This document shows positions 16,037 through 23,068 of a DNA stretch of 27,232 bases, piece by piece. The stretch is from Sulfurimonas sp. (GTDB lineage Bacteria; Campylobacterota; Campylobacteria; Campylobacterales; Sulfurimonadaceae), in the NCBI GenBank assembly GCA_026988735.1, contig JALSKR010000008.1, forward strand, positions 1 through 27,232. Reading direction: 5' to 3'. The notes beneath the pieces are model-generated. The model was given only the letters and a program-made list of their open reading frames with translations. It was not told the origin of the DNA and did not search any database. Each line of letters begins with the position of its first letter. Positions within the stretch are counted from its first letter, which is position 1. Made by a program: the position numbers and the translations under genes.

Positions 16037-16750
16037 GTGGAAAAAAAAGAATTACTTTACGAAGGTAAAGCAAAAAAACTATATGCGACAGAAGATGAAA
16101 ATCTAGTCATTTCTGAATTTAAAGATGACTTGACAGCATTTAATGGCGAAAAAAAATCTAGTGAAGTCGGAAAAGGAGCATTGAACAATAAAATTTCTAC
16201 AGAATTGTTCAAACTTCTGGAAAAGAATGGCATTCCTACTCATTTTGTGAAAATGCTTGATGACAATCACATGCTTCATAAAAAAGTTGATGTCATATTA
16301 ATAGAAGTCATTGTACGCAATATCGCAACAGGAAGTCTTACCCGCAATCTTGGCATTGAAGACGGTACGGTGCTTCCTTTTACTCTTGTAGAGTTTGACT
16401 ATAAAAATGATGAGCTTGGTGATCCCAAACTCAATGACCAGCATGCACTGATTCTTGGACTGGTTGATTTTCAGGATGAACTTGACAAGCTTCGCCGTAT
16501 GGCTCGACAGGTAAATGACATTTTAAAACCCTATTTTGCCCAAAAAGGCTTGAATTTGGTTGATTTCAAGCTTGAATTTGGAAAAGACAAAGAGGGAAAC
16601 ATCATTCTAGTTGATGAGATTTCACCGGACAACTGTCGTTTTTGGGACATTCAAAGCGGTGAAAAAATGGATAAAGACAGATTCCGCCAAGGACTAGGTG
16701 GCGTTACAGTAGCTTACGAGCAGGTATTAAACAGAATATTAGGAAAGTAA
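16037..16750 (+). CDS. purC: Phosphoribosylaminoimidazole-succinocarboxamide synthase (SAICAR synthetase)
   Basis: Joins CAIR and aspartate with ATP in purine synthesis. Signatures include [13 protein letters not shown] at the N-terminus, the [13 protein letters not shown] substrate loop and [13 protein letters not shown]. The 237-residue length is standard. The start is GTG at 16037, with AAAGGAT 8 nt upstream inside the ctpA stop region; ctpA ends 5 nt before. It is followed directly by purS and purQ. Confidence 0.97.
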   Translation: MEKKELLYEGKAKKLYATEDENLVISEFKDDLTAFNGEKKSSEVGKGALNNKISTELFKLLEKNGIPTHFVKMLDDNHMLHKKVDVILIEVIVRNIATGSLTRNLGIEDGTVLPFTLVEFDYKNDELGDPKLNDQHALILGLVDFQDELDKLRRMARQVNDILKPYFAQKGLNLVDFKLEFGKDKEGNIILVDEISPDNCRFWDIQSGEKMDKDRFRQGLGGVTVAYEQVLNRILGK

Positions 16751-16753
16751 TAA

Positions 16754-16993
16754 ATGAAAGCAATAGTAAATGTATTTTTAAAAGCAGGCGTATTAGACTC
16801 TCAAGGAAAAGCTGTACATCATGCCCTTAACTCTCTGCAGTTTGGTAATGTTGAGGATGTTCGTGTAGGTAAGCAGATCATACTCAAACTTAATGAAACA
16901 GATAAAGAAAAAGCAATGTCTGATGTGACAAAAATGTGTGAAGATCTTTTGGCAAACACCGTAATTGAAGACTATACTATAGAGCTTGTATAA
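16754..16993 (+). CDS. purS: Phosphoribosylformylglycinamidine synthase subunit PurS
   Basis: The small (79-residue) structural subunit that brings PurQ and PurL together. It starts MKAIVNVFLKAGVLDSQGKA and contains VRVGKQIILKL, both typical. The Shine-Dalgarno AGGAAAG overlaps the purC stop region. Its stop overlaps the purQ start (TAATG). The large subunit gene purL is not in the window. Confidence 0.95.
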   Translation: MKAIVNVFLKAGVLDSQGKAVHHALNSLQFGNVEDVRVGKQIILKLNETDKEKAMSDVTKMCEDLLANTVIEDYTIELV

Positions 16994-17667
16994 TGAAAGT
17001 TTCTATTTTACAATTTCCGGGAACGAACTGTGAGTATGATACACAGTATGCTTTTGAAAAACTTGGTGCACAGACACAGATAGTATGGCACAAATCAACA
17101 ACAATACCGGCAGACACTGATTTGCTTGTAGTGGCAGGAGGATTTTCCTATGGTGACTACCTCAGAAGCGGTGCTATTGCGAAATTCAGCCCTGTTATGT
17201 CTGCTGTAAAAGAGTATGCAGACAAAGGCGGCAAAATCTTAGGTATCTGTAACGGTTTTCAGGTTTTAACAGAAGCGAGACTTCTTCCCGGCGCATTGAA
17301 GCGTAACGAAGGGCTGCACTTTATTTCAAGACATCATCACCTTAAAGTAGAAAATAATGACAATGTTTTTTTAGAAAAACTAAACACTGGAGATATTGTA
17401 AATATTCCAATTGCACATCATGATGGAAATTACTATATTGATGATGAAGGTTTGGCAGAACTTGAATCTAACGGACAGATTCTTCTCAAATACACCGATG
17501 CAAATGGCGAAATAAAAAACCCGAATGGCAGTGTTGCAGGCATTGCAGGTGTTTGCAATAAAGAAAAGAATATTTTTGGCCTTATGCCACACCCAGAACG
17601 CGCTATGGAATCTCTCTTGGGAAGCGATGACGGAATAAAAATGCTAGAAGGATTTTTAGCGTCGTGA
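16993..17667 (+). CDS. purQ: Phosphoribosylformylglycinamidine synthase, glutaminase subunit PurQ
   Basis: The class I glutamine amidotransferase that supplies ammonia for FGAM synthesis. The nucleophile is C86 in GICNGFQVL; the His and Glu of the triad are in MPHPERAME near the C-terminus; FPGTNCEYD at the N-terminus is the PurQ signature. The 224-residue length is normal. It is coupled to purS (TAATG) and overlaps the next gene (GTGA). Confidence 0.97.
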   Translation: MKVSILQFPGTNCEYDTQYAFEKLGAQTQIVWHKSTTIPADTDLLVVAGGFSYGDYLRSGAIAKFSPVMSAVKEYADKGGKILGICNGFQVLTEARLLPGALKRNEGLHFISRHHHLKVENNDNVFLEKLNTGDIVNIPIAHHDGNYYIDDEGLAELESNGQILLKYTDANGEIKNPNGSVAGIAGVCNKEKNIFGLMPHPERAMESLLGSDDGIKMLEGFLAS

Positions 17668-18710
17668 TCAAAGCACTTTTAATTGCTCTCATTTTCATCT
17701 CATCACTTTTTGCAAATAAAGTGATTTATCTCAGCTATGATGAAATTCCAAAAAGAGTAATTAAAGGTGAAATCTTTCCCGTAACATACAAAACACTCTC
17801 AACAGTAAAAAACTTTGATGATGTTTTGTATGAATTTTCAAATCATCAGGGTGTCAGAATCCTTGATGAAGCACCACAGAGAGTGCAAAAAGGAAAGTAT
17901 TATTTTGATACTTTTCATATGCAGGCAACACAAAAACAGGCGAAACTTCCCGATATTGAAGCTTTTTTAATGGCACCCCATGATTACAACTCTACAACAC
18001 TTCAAGGTCCAAATCTTAATGTAATTACACTCAATCCCGGGGAAAACTTTTCAAATATCATAGCCAATAACTTTACAATTCAGGAGTATAAAACAACAGT
18101 GTATGACGACACACACAACATTGTTATATTTGTTGCCTCAGCACAAAATGCTGATCTGAATAAAATCCATTTTAAGCATGTATACAAGCAGGGACTTGAA
18201 TCGATCTCCGGTAACTACAGGGAAGGGAAGATTATATATTTTGTTATTATTGACAAAAAAATAGAAAATTTTTCTTTTTCCTATTTTAATTTGCTTAAAA
18301 ATGATTATGCCTTGGTCACGATCCCGATTATAGTCAATGATGACAGTGTCACTACACAAAGTGATTTACGGCCAAGAGACCAGTCACATGATACAATCAA
18401 GATGTATATAGCGGCGACTGTGGCATTCTTAGGTTTTATTTTAGTTCTTGTGCGTCGTAAATATTTCTATCTGATTTTTATCATCATACCGTTAATTTAT
18501 ATAATTTATCTGGCAATACCCCAGAAAAAAGTATGTATAAAAGAGGGAACATCTCTTTATCTGCTGCCGGTAGACAACTCTACTGTATTTGAAACGACAC
18601 AAACACAATACCATTTAACGAAAGAAGGACAGGTGCGAAACTTTATAAAAGTAAAACTGAAAAACAATAAAATAGGCTGGGTGAAAAATGAAGATACTTG
18701 CTCATATTAG
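17664..18710 (+). CDS. Membrane-anchored periplasmic protein with C-terminal SH3-like domain
   Basis: A 348-residue protein that I recognise only as the gene found between purQ and plsC in Campylobacterota (the counterpart of C. jejuni Cj0515). It has a signal peptide (1-17), a beta-rich periplasmic region, two adjacent membrane helices (about 248-262 and 268-288) and a C-terminal bacterial SH3-like domain (EGTSLYLLPVDNSTVFE to KIGWVKNEDTC). The N-terminal part (SYDEIPKRVIKGEIFPVTYKT) resembles BatD-type beta domains, but this is a weak likeness. The start is GTG at 17664, overlapping the purQ stop. It overlaps plsC by 23 nt. Function unknown; an envelope or cell-wall role is possible because of the SH3 domain. 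Confidence 0.8.
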   Translation: MIKALLIALIFISSLFANKVIYLSYDEIPKRVIKGEIFPVTYKTLSTVKNFDDVLYEFSNHQGVRILDEAPQRVQKGKYYFDTFHMQATQKQAKLPDIEAFLMAPHDYNSTTLQGPNLNVITLNPGENFSNIIANNFTIQEYKTTVYDDTHNIVIFVASAQNADLNKIHFKHVYKQGLESISGNYREGKIIYFVIIDKKIENFSFSYFNLLKNDYALVTIPIIVNDDSVTTQSDLRPRDQSHDTIKMYIAATVAFLGFILVLVRRKYFYLIFIIIPLIYIIYLAIPQKKVCIKEGTSLYLLPVDNSTVFETTQTQYHLTKEGQVRNFIKVKLKNNKIGWVKNEDTCSY

Positions 18711-19386
18711 TTGGGCTTATGCCACATTCATTATCTTTACAGGGCTGACTTTTTCCATAATTTTATATCCGATTTTACCTCGTCCCTATGCAAGAAAAGC
18801 AGTAGCATGGTTTATCAGATTCACTACATTTTTTTCTACAACAGTCAAAGGAAAAGAAGATCCCGATGCACAAATGTTTTTAGTAAACCACCAAAGTGAT
18901 TTGGATATCGGTATTTTGGAAACTGTAACAAACAAAGATATAACATGGGTTGCAAAAAAATCTCTTTTTGATGTACCGTTTTTTGGTTTGGCAATGAGTA
19001 TGCCAGAAGATATAGAAGTAGAAAGAGAAAGCAAAACATCTTTAATCAAACTGCTTCGTGCTGCCAAAGACAGACTGAAGAAGAAAAGAGTCATTACAAT
19101 GTTTCCCGAAGGCACACGTTCAAAAGGTAGCAAGATGCTCCCTTTTAAATCTGGAGCCAAAGTCATAGCAGATCAGTACAAGCTTAAAGTACAGCCAATA
19201 GTTCTCGTAGAGACTGCAAAATGCTATGATCTTAAGCGTTTTTATTATGTTCCCAGAAATATAAAAGTAGTTTTTTTAGACTCCTTTGTCGCTGATAAGA
19301 ATGATCCGGACTGGCTAAACAAACTAAGACAAAAAATGCAAAAGGTGTATGATGATGAGTTGGCAAACAATACTCGCAATAGGTAG
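18688..19386 (+). CDS. plsC: 1-acyl-sn-glycerol-3-phosphate acyltransferase
   Basis: Makes phosphatidic acid at the inner membrane. The N-terminal membrane segment lies at about 8-28. The acyltransferase motifs are NHQSDLD (67-73, the HX4D site with H68 and D73) and FPEGTRS (139-145), followed by FKSGAKVIA. The 232-residue length is normal. It overlaps the gene before it by 23 nt and crcB by 38 nt. Confidence 0.95.
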   Translation: MKILAHISWAYATFIIFTGLTFSIILYPILPRPYARKAVAWFIRFTTFFSTTVKGKEDPDAQMFLVNHQSDLDIGILETVTNKDITWVAKKSLFDVPFFGLAMSMPEDIEVERESKTSLIKLLRAAKDRLKKKRVITMFPEGTRSKGSKMLPFKSGAKVIADQYKLKVQPIVLVETAKCYDLKRFYYVPRNIKVVFLDSFVADKNDPDWLNKLRQKMQKVYDDELANNTRNR

Positions 19387-19744
19387 CGGTGGATTTATCG
19401 GAGCAGTATTACGCTCCTACATTAATGGGCTGATTTCCCACAGAGTACCGCATGAACTCCCCTTTGGTACACTTGGGGTCAACCTTATAGGAAGTTTTAT
19501 TATGGGTGCTCTTTTGGCATACTTTATGTATTCAACTTTTTTAACACCCCATATGAAATCTTTTCTCTCCACAGGTATTTTAGGAGCATTGACCACCTAT
19601 TCTACTTTTGCTATTGAGAGTTTTTTGCTCTTGGAAGGAGGAAGTATTGCATTGGGACTTTTAAATATGGCACTGAATGTTTTTGGAACAGTATTTATGG
19701 CAGGAAGCGGATACTACCTTGTCAACCATTTTTTCAAATCCTAA
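19349..19744 (+). CDS. crcB: Fluoride exporter CrcB/Fluc
   Basis: A small (131-residue) four-helix membrane protein that forms dual-topology fluoride channels. Signatures are GGFIGAVLRSYING, FGTLGVNLIGSFIMG and TGILGALTTYSTFAIES, with the conserved Asn and the TTYSTF motif. Three consecutive ATG codons (19349, 19352, 19355) could start it, with AAAGG just before the first. The start lies inside the end of plsC. There is no fluoride riboswitch before it, because it is inside an operon. Confidence 0.95.
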   Translation: MMMSWQTILAIGSGGFIGAVLRSYINGLISHRVPHELPFGTLGVNLIGSFIMGALLAYFMYSTFLTPHMKSFLSTGILGALTTYSTFAIESFLLLEGGSIALGLLNMALNVFGTVFMAGSGYYLVNHFFKS

Positions 19745-20309
19745 TAACCTCATCCGCACACCAGGATGCCAAATCCATATCATGAGTAATAAGCAACATT
19801 CCCATTGAATCAAGATTTTTTATCAGCATTTTCATCACTTCAAGCTGAATCACATTATCAAGTGCTGATGTCGGTTCATCCAGCAACAGAAGTTGCGGTT
19901 GCATAAGCATAGCCCTTATGATAGATGCACGCTGAAGCTGTCCGCCTGAGAGTTCATGCGGCAGTTTTAAGAGTAGATCATACTCAAAACTCATATTTTC
20001 CATCAAATTATTTAGATTATCCAAAGATGCCACATCTTTTATTTGACGCAACAGTGTATAACTCGGATGAAAAGAGCTGTAAGGGTCTTGAAAAATCTCA
20101 GATACCCTTGAGACTTTAATCGTACCGTTTTGTGGTTTGAGATTTCCGAGTATAAGTTCAAAAAGTGTACTTTTGCCGGCTCCGCTCTCTCCGACTATAG
20201 CCTTGAGCTCTCCCTGTTTTAAACGCAGTGAAAAGTTTTCGAAAAGCAACTTCTTCTTTGTATATCCAAAGCTTACATTTTTTATCTCTAAAACATTCTG
20301 CTGCAACAA
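19734..20309 (-). CDS. Orphan ABC transporter ATPase (Dpp/Opp/Nik type)
   Basis: A 191-residue nucleotide-binding subunit with all catalytic motifs: Walker A GESGAGKST (40-48), Q-loop Q74 in IFQDPYSSFHP, signature LSGGQLQR (from 120), Walker B LLLLDEP (140-146) and switch H176 in ITHD. FQDPYSSFHP is typical of peptide/nickel importer ATPases (DppF, NikE). It is shorter than usual (about 250) because the C-terminal dimer extension is missing. No permease or binding protein is nearby. The start is TTG right after the dut stop codon and in the same frame. It could be a remnant that pairs with a permease elsewhere. Confidence 0.88.
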   Translation of the reverse strand: MLQQNVLEIKNVSFGYTKKKLLFENFSLRLKQGELKAIVGESGAGKSTLFELILGNLKPQNGTIKVSRVSEIFQDPYSSFHPSYTLLRQIKDVASLDNLNNLMENMSFEYDLLLKLPHELSGGQLQRASIIRAMLMQPQLLLLDEPTSALDNVIQLEVMKMLIKNLDSMGMLLITHDMDLASWCADEVIRI

Positions 20310-21005
20310 TTAACTCTCACTGCTTTGAGGATAAGCCTGCTCTAATTTTTTATACAGCACATCAGGGGTAATATCAGAGTGCTCTTCCCATATTCTTTTC
20401 ATCACGACGTTATCTTCCTCACCATTCCAGATTTTTATATAACTGCCCTCTTTGTATCCGTGATCCTGACGAAATTGGTTGAGTATATTTTTTCCTACAT
20501 AAAGACGATAAAGTGTATCTAAATTCAAACCGCTCATACTGACCAAATCAAAAAATTCTGATACCAACTCCTCTAAAGCAATACTCTCTTTTGAGACAGC
20601 AATGCGTATAAGATTTTCGACTTTTTGCATCACATCCTCTTGCGATGCAAATGATACAGCATCGGATTCTATGCCACTGAGTGCCTTCAAAGCTGATATG
20701 TCTATAGCTATATCTTCGATGCCGCCTTGTAAATTTTTACTGTACTGTTCTATTGCCAGGCTCATAATAAAATGCCAGACATCTATAACTTCAATCTGGT
20801 GATTTTGCCAGTCAGGCTCCACATCTATACTTTTCCAATGCTTCCAGCCAAAAGAGTCGACCATCTCTGCACACTCCATATAGATACAGCGTTTCCAGTT
20901 AATAGGCTTGCCGTTTTTGGTTATACCTTTTGTCCACTCTTCACCATTAGTCGCATCATTGAGCTGATTTTGCAGTTGCAGCATCAAAAAAATTTTGTTA
21001 TTCAT
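20310..21005 (-). CDS. dut: Dimeric all-alpha dUTPase
   Basis: A 231-residue nucleotide pyrophosphatase of the dimeric dUTPase/MazG-like class, which hydrolyses dUTP (and dUDP) to dUMP. Metal-binding acidic residues are in YMECAEMVDSFGWKHWK and in QIEVIDVWHFIMS, the two conserved metal-binding (ExxE/ExxD-like) helices of the family. This type, not the trimeric one, is the usual enzyme in Campylobacterota. AAAAGGAAAC precedes the ATG. The gene is followed with zero spacing by the ABC ATPase. Confidence 0.93.
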   Translation of the reverse strand: MNNKIFLMLQLQNQLNDATNGEEWTKGITKNGKPINWKRCIYMECAEMVDSFGWKHWKSIDVEPDWQNHQIEVIDVWHFIMSLAIEQYSKNLQGGIEDIAIDISALKALSGIESDAVSFASQEDVMQKVENLIRIAVSKESIALEELVSEFFDLVSMSGLNLDTLYRLYVGKNILNQFRQDHGYKEGSYIKIWNGEEDNVVMKRIWEEHSDITPDVLYKKLEQAYPQSSES

Positions 21006-21054
21006 CTGTTTCCTTTTAATCTGGAAGAAATTTATTTCTTTATTTTATCTAATA

Positions 21055-21063
21055 TGCTAGAAT
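21055..21063 (+). promoter_or_regulatory. Extended -10 promoter for the 57-residue cysteine protein
   Basis: TGCTAGAAT is an extended -10 element (TG-N-TAGAAT) 23 nt before the ATG at 21087; AGAGGG serves as the ribosome site. Confidence 0.5.
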
Positions 21064-21086
21064 TCTCTACTTAAAAAGAGGGTTAT

Positions 21087-21260
21087 ATGAAAAGAATTAA
21101 TTGTAGAAAATGTGAGTACTATTATGTGACATGGGAAGCATCAAAGCCGCATGGATGCAAGGCTTACGGATTTAAATCCGCACAGATTCCCTCTATGGTA
21201 GTTTTGAACAGCAGTGGTGCTGAATGTTCTTTGTTTAAAGAAAAACCGGTTCGTAAATAA
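21087..21260 (+). CDS. 57-residue four-cysteine protein, zinc-ribbon-like
   Basis: A small protein with cysteines at 6, 9, 24 and 47 (NCRKCEYYYVTW, PHGCKAYGFKS, GAECSLF). The arrangement suggests one bound zinc. I recognise the pattern as a small conserved bacterial protein of unknown function, sometimes mis-annotated as uracil-DNA glycosylase. It has its own promoter-like sequence and ribosome site (AGAGGG). It overlaps the convergent YhbP-like gene by 26 bp. The clear cysteine pattern and good start region make it a real gene despite its size. Confidence 0.8.
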   Translation: MKRINCRKCEYYYVTWEASKPHGCKAYGFKSAQIPSMVVLNSSGAECSLFKEKPVRK

Positions 21261-21660
21261 TCTTTTTCCCAAAACCCAATCTATTGTCAGTCAATTTAAA
21301 GAAGCTCACTTTAATCTGCCAAAATTTTGGCATCATAGCCAAGGAGTAAGGAAAGCGCTTATAGTAAAGTTTTTTTAAAGAGTTCTCTTGCACCGCTTGC
21401 ATCTCTCCTTGAAACTGCAAACCCTCAATTTTCCCTACTTCTTGTGTTTCGAGTAAAATATTCCCTGCAATTTTTGGGTTTTGTAAAATATGCTTTACAT
21501 GTAAAGTATCTTCACTGCTTGCAACAATAAAAGAGAATCTCTCTTCATCATACGCATAAAAAAGGCTGCAAACACTGAGTTCTTGGCTGTATGTTGTTGC
21601 CAGACTCATCACATGGTGTTTTGCTATAAAAGCTGTAATTTTTTCTAAATCTTTCTTCAT
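21235..21660 (-). CDS. YhbP/UPF0306-family split-barrel protein
   Basis: A 141-residue protein of the flavin-binding split-barrel (pyridoxamine-phosphate-oxidase-like) fold. The N-terminal ITAFIAKHHVMSLATT and the C-terminal LTDNRLGFGKKIIY match E. coli YhbP, as does the central GLQFQGEMQ. Biochemical function is unknown. It abuts the 73-residue gene with no spacer and is the last gene of the ovothiol operon, so a redox role with ovothiol is conceivable, but only from position. Confidence 0.85.
   Translation of the reverse strand: MKKDLEKITAFIAKHHVMSLATTYSQELSVCSLFYAYDEERFSFIVASSEDTLHVKHILQNPKIAGNILLETQEVGKIEGLQFQGEMQAVQENSLKKLYYKRFPYSLAMMPKFWQIKVSFFKLTDNRLGFGKKIIYEPVFL
21495..21504. repeat. 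Iterated palindrome TTACATGTAA, copy 2
   Basis: Inside the YhbP-like gene; it encodes Leu-His-Val-Lys and so uses another frame than copy 1. Symmetry extends to TTTACATGTAAA. Confidence 0.8.
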
Positions 21661-21882
21661 TTAATGGGCAAACATAAAGTTTTCCAGTTTCTCAGGATCT
21701 GTAATATTACGCTTGTCAAGCATCATTTTTGCGGTTTCATCATTCACAAGCATTTCAAATATTTCAAAAGGGTTTGTCCTGTTATAATAGCTCTTTATAA
21801 AATCCAGCAATATTGCAAAATTATCGTTTTTTGTTGTATATTTTTTATACTCTTTATATTCATTCCAGTTTATATCAGCCAC
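21661..21882 (-). CDS. 73-residue hypothetical protein in the ovothiol operon
   Basis: Not recognised. A small soluble, mostly helical protein rich in Lys, Asn, Glu and aromatic residues, with no Cys, signal peptide or membrane segment. It overlaps ovoB by 8 nt and abuts the YhbP-like gene. Coupling on both sides supports a real gene in the operon. Confidence 0.7.
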   Translation of the reverse strand: MADINWNEYKEYKKYTTKNDNFAILLDFIKSYYNRTNPFEIFEMLVNDETAKMMLDKRNITDPEKLENFMFAH

Positions 21883-23068
21883 TTTTTTTCCTTAGTGCAT
21901 TTTCAAGTCGTTGAACCACTTCTGCCATTTTAGCAGAGCTGAGTGCAAAATTCAAGCGCATAAAACCGCGGCCTTCTCTGCCAAAACTTATACCAGGGTT
22001 AAGCCCGAGTTTCGCTTCTTTGACAAAAAAGCTACGGAGTTCTTTGTCTGTGAGTCCCATACCACGACAATCAATCCATGCCAGATATGTCGCCTCAATC
22101 GGTGTCACCCTGATGCAGTGCGGATATTTTTTTGCAAGTGCACTCAGCATAGAATAGTTTTCATATAAATGAATTTTCAGTGCTTCGAGCCACTCTTTCC
22201 CTTCTTTATAGGCAGTTTCAAATGCCACATGTGATAGAGAAGAACCCTGGGCAAAATGCACCTTGTCATACGCTTTTTTAAATTTCTCCCGCAGCTCTTT
22301 GTTCGGGATGGCTACTGTACTTATTGCAAAACCTGCCATATTAAAAGTTTTGCCTACACCAATTGCTGTGAGTGTAATATCTTTTGCCCGTGAATTTAAT
22401 GCAGCAAACGGAGTATGTTTGTATGGTTTATATACCAGGTCAGCATGTATTTCATCCGCAAAAACTACAATATTATGTTGCAGACAAACTTCAAGTATCT
22501 TTTCAAGTTCCTCTTTCTTCCATGCTCTTCCCACAGGATTGTGGGGCGAACACAGCAATAAAAGCTTTGTATTTTCATCAATTTTTTCTTTTAAATCTTC
22601 TATGTCAAATTCATACTTGCCCTGCTTGTTACATGTAAGCGGATTTTTTACAAGTTTTCTGTTTAACTGCAATACACTGTGAAAAAAAGGTGGATAGACC
22701 GGTGTCTGTACAATGACACCCTCCCCCTCTTTTGTAAAAGCCTCTATAGCTGTATGCATAGATGCTACAACAGAATGTGAATAGAGCATATCTTCGAGTT
22801 TAAATATAACACTATGCTCTTTTTGCATCCATGCAATCTGTGCCATAAATGCGGACTCCGGTACCTCTTCATATCCCATCACCGGATGATTGAGCCTTTT
22901 TTTCACGGCATCCAAAACACACTGTGGTGTATCTATATCCATATCCGCCACCCATACAGGAAGAACGTCCTGAGTACCGAAAAGTTTTTCCCTTAAAACA
23001 TACTTTTCGGCATTGGTGCCTTCACGCTCACTGGATGTATCAAAACTGTAGTTCAACGCTTTTTCCAT
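21875..23068 (-). CDS. ovoB: PLP-dependent C-S lyase, probably the ovothiol sulfoxide lyase OvoB
   Basis: A fold-type I aminotransferase-like enzyme (397 residues) close to PatB/MalY cystathionine beta-lyases. Visible are LPVWVADMDIDTP at the N-terminus, the SPHNPVGR motif (N177), DEIHADLVY (D205) and the PLP lysine K240 in GVGKTFNMAGF. PatB/MalY alone would suggest cystathionine cleavage, but the gene overlaps ovoA by 16 nt. OvoB is the enzyme that splits the OvoA sulfoxide product to 5-thiohistidine, and it belongs to this family. So the context favours OvoB. Confidence 0.85.
   Translation of the reverse strand: MEKALNYSFDTSSEREGTNAEKYVLREKLFGTQDVLPVWVADMDIDTPQCVLDAVKKRLNHPVMGYEEVPESAFMAQIAWMQKEHSVIFKLEDMLYSHSVVASMHTAIEAFTKEGEGVIVQTPVYPPFFHSVLQLNRKLVKNPLTCNKQGKYEFDIEDLKEKIDENTKLLLLCSPHNPVGRAWKKEELEKILEVCLQHNIVVFADEIHADLVYKPYKHTPFAALNSRAKDITLTAIGVGKTFNMAGFAISTVAIPNKELREKFKKAYDKVHFAQGSSLSHVAFETAYKEGKEWLEALKIHLYENYSMLSALAKKYPHCIRVTPIEATYLAWIDCRGMGLTDKELRSFFVKEAKLGLNPGISFGREGRGFMRLNFALSSAKMAEVVQRLENALRKKSG
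22629..22638. repeat. Iterated palindrome TTACATGTAA, copy 3
   Basis: Inside ovoB, encoding Leu-Thr-Cys-Asn near residues 144-147. Confidence 0.8.

Noticed and set aside
15552..16073. Long open frames opposite ctpA and purC (up to 181 residues)
   Set aside because: They are antisense shadows of well-supported genes, with no ribosome site and no protein-like composition.
19300..19349. Fluoride riboswitch before crcB
   Set aside because: The region is the coding end of plsC and lacks the riboswitch pattern.
21875..23068. Plain cystathionine beta-lyase (PatB/MalY)
   Set aside because: Sequence alone allows it, but the overlap with ovoA makes OvoB the better call.
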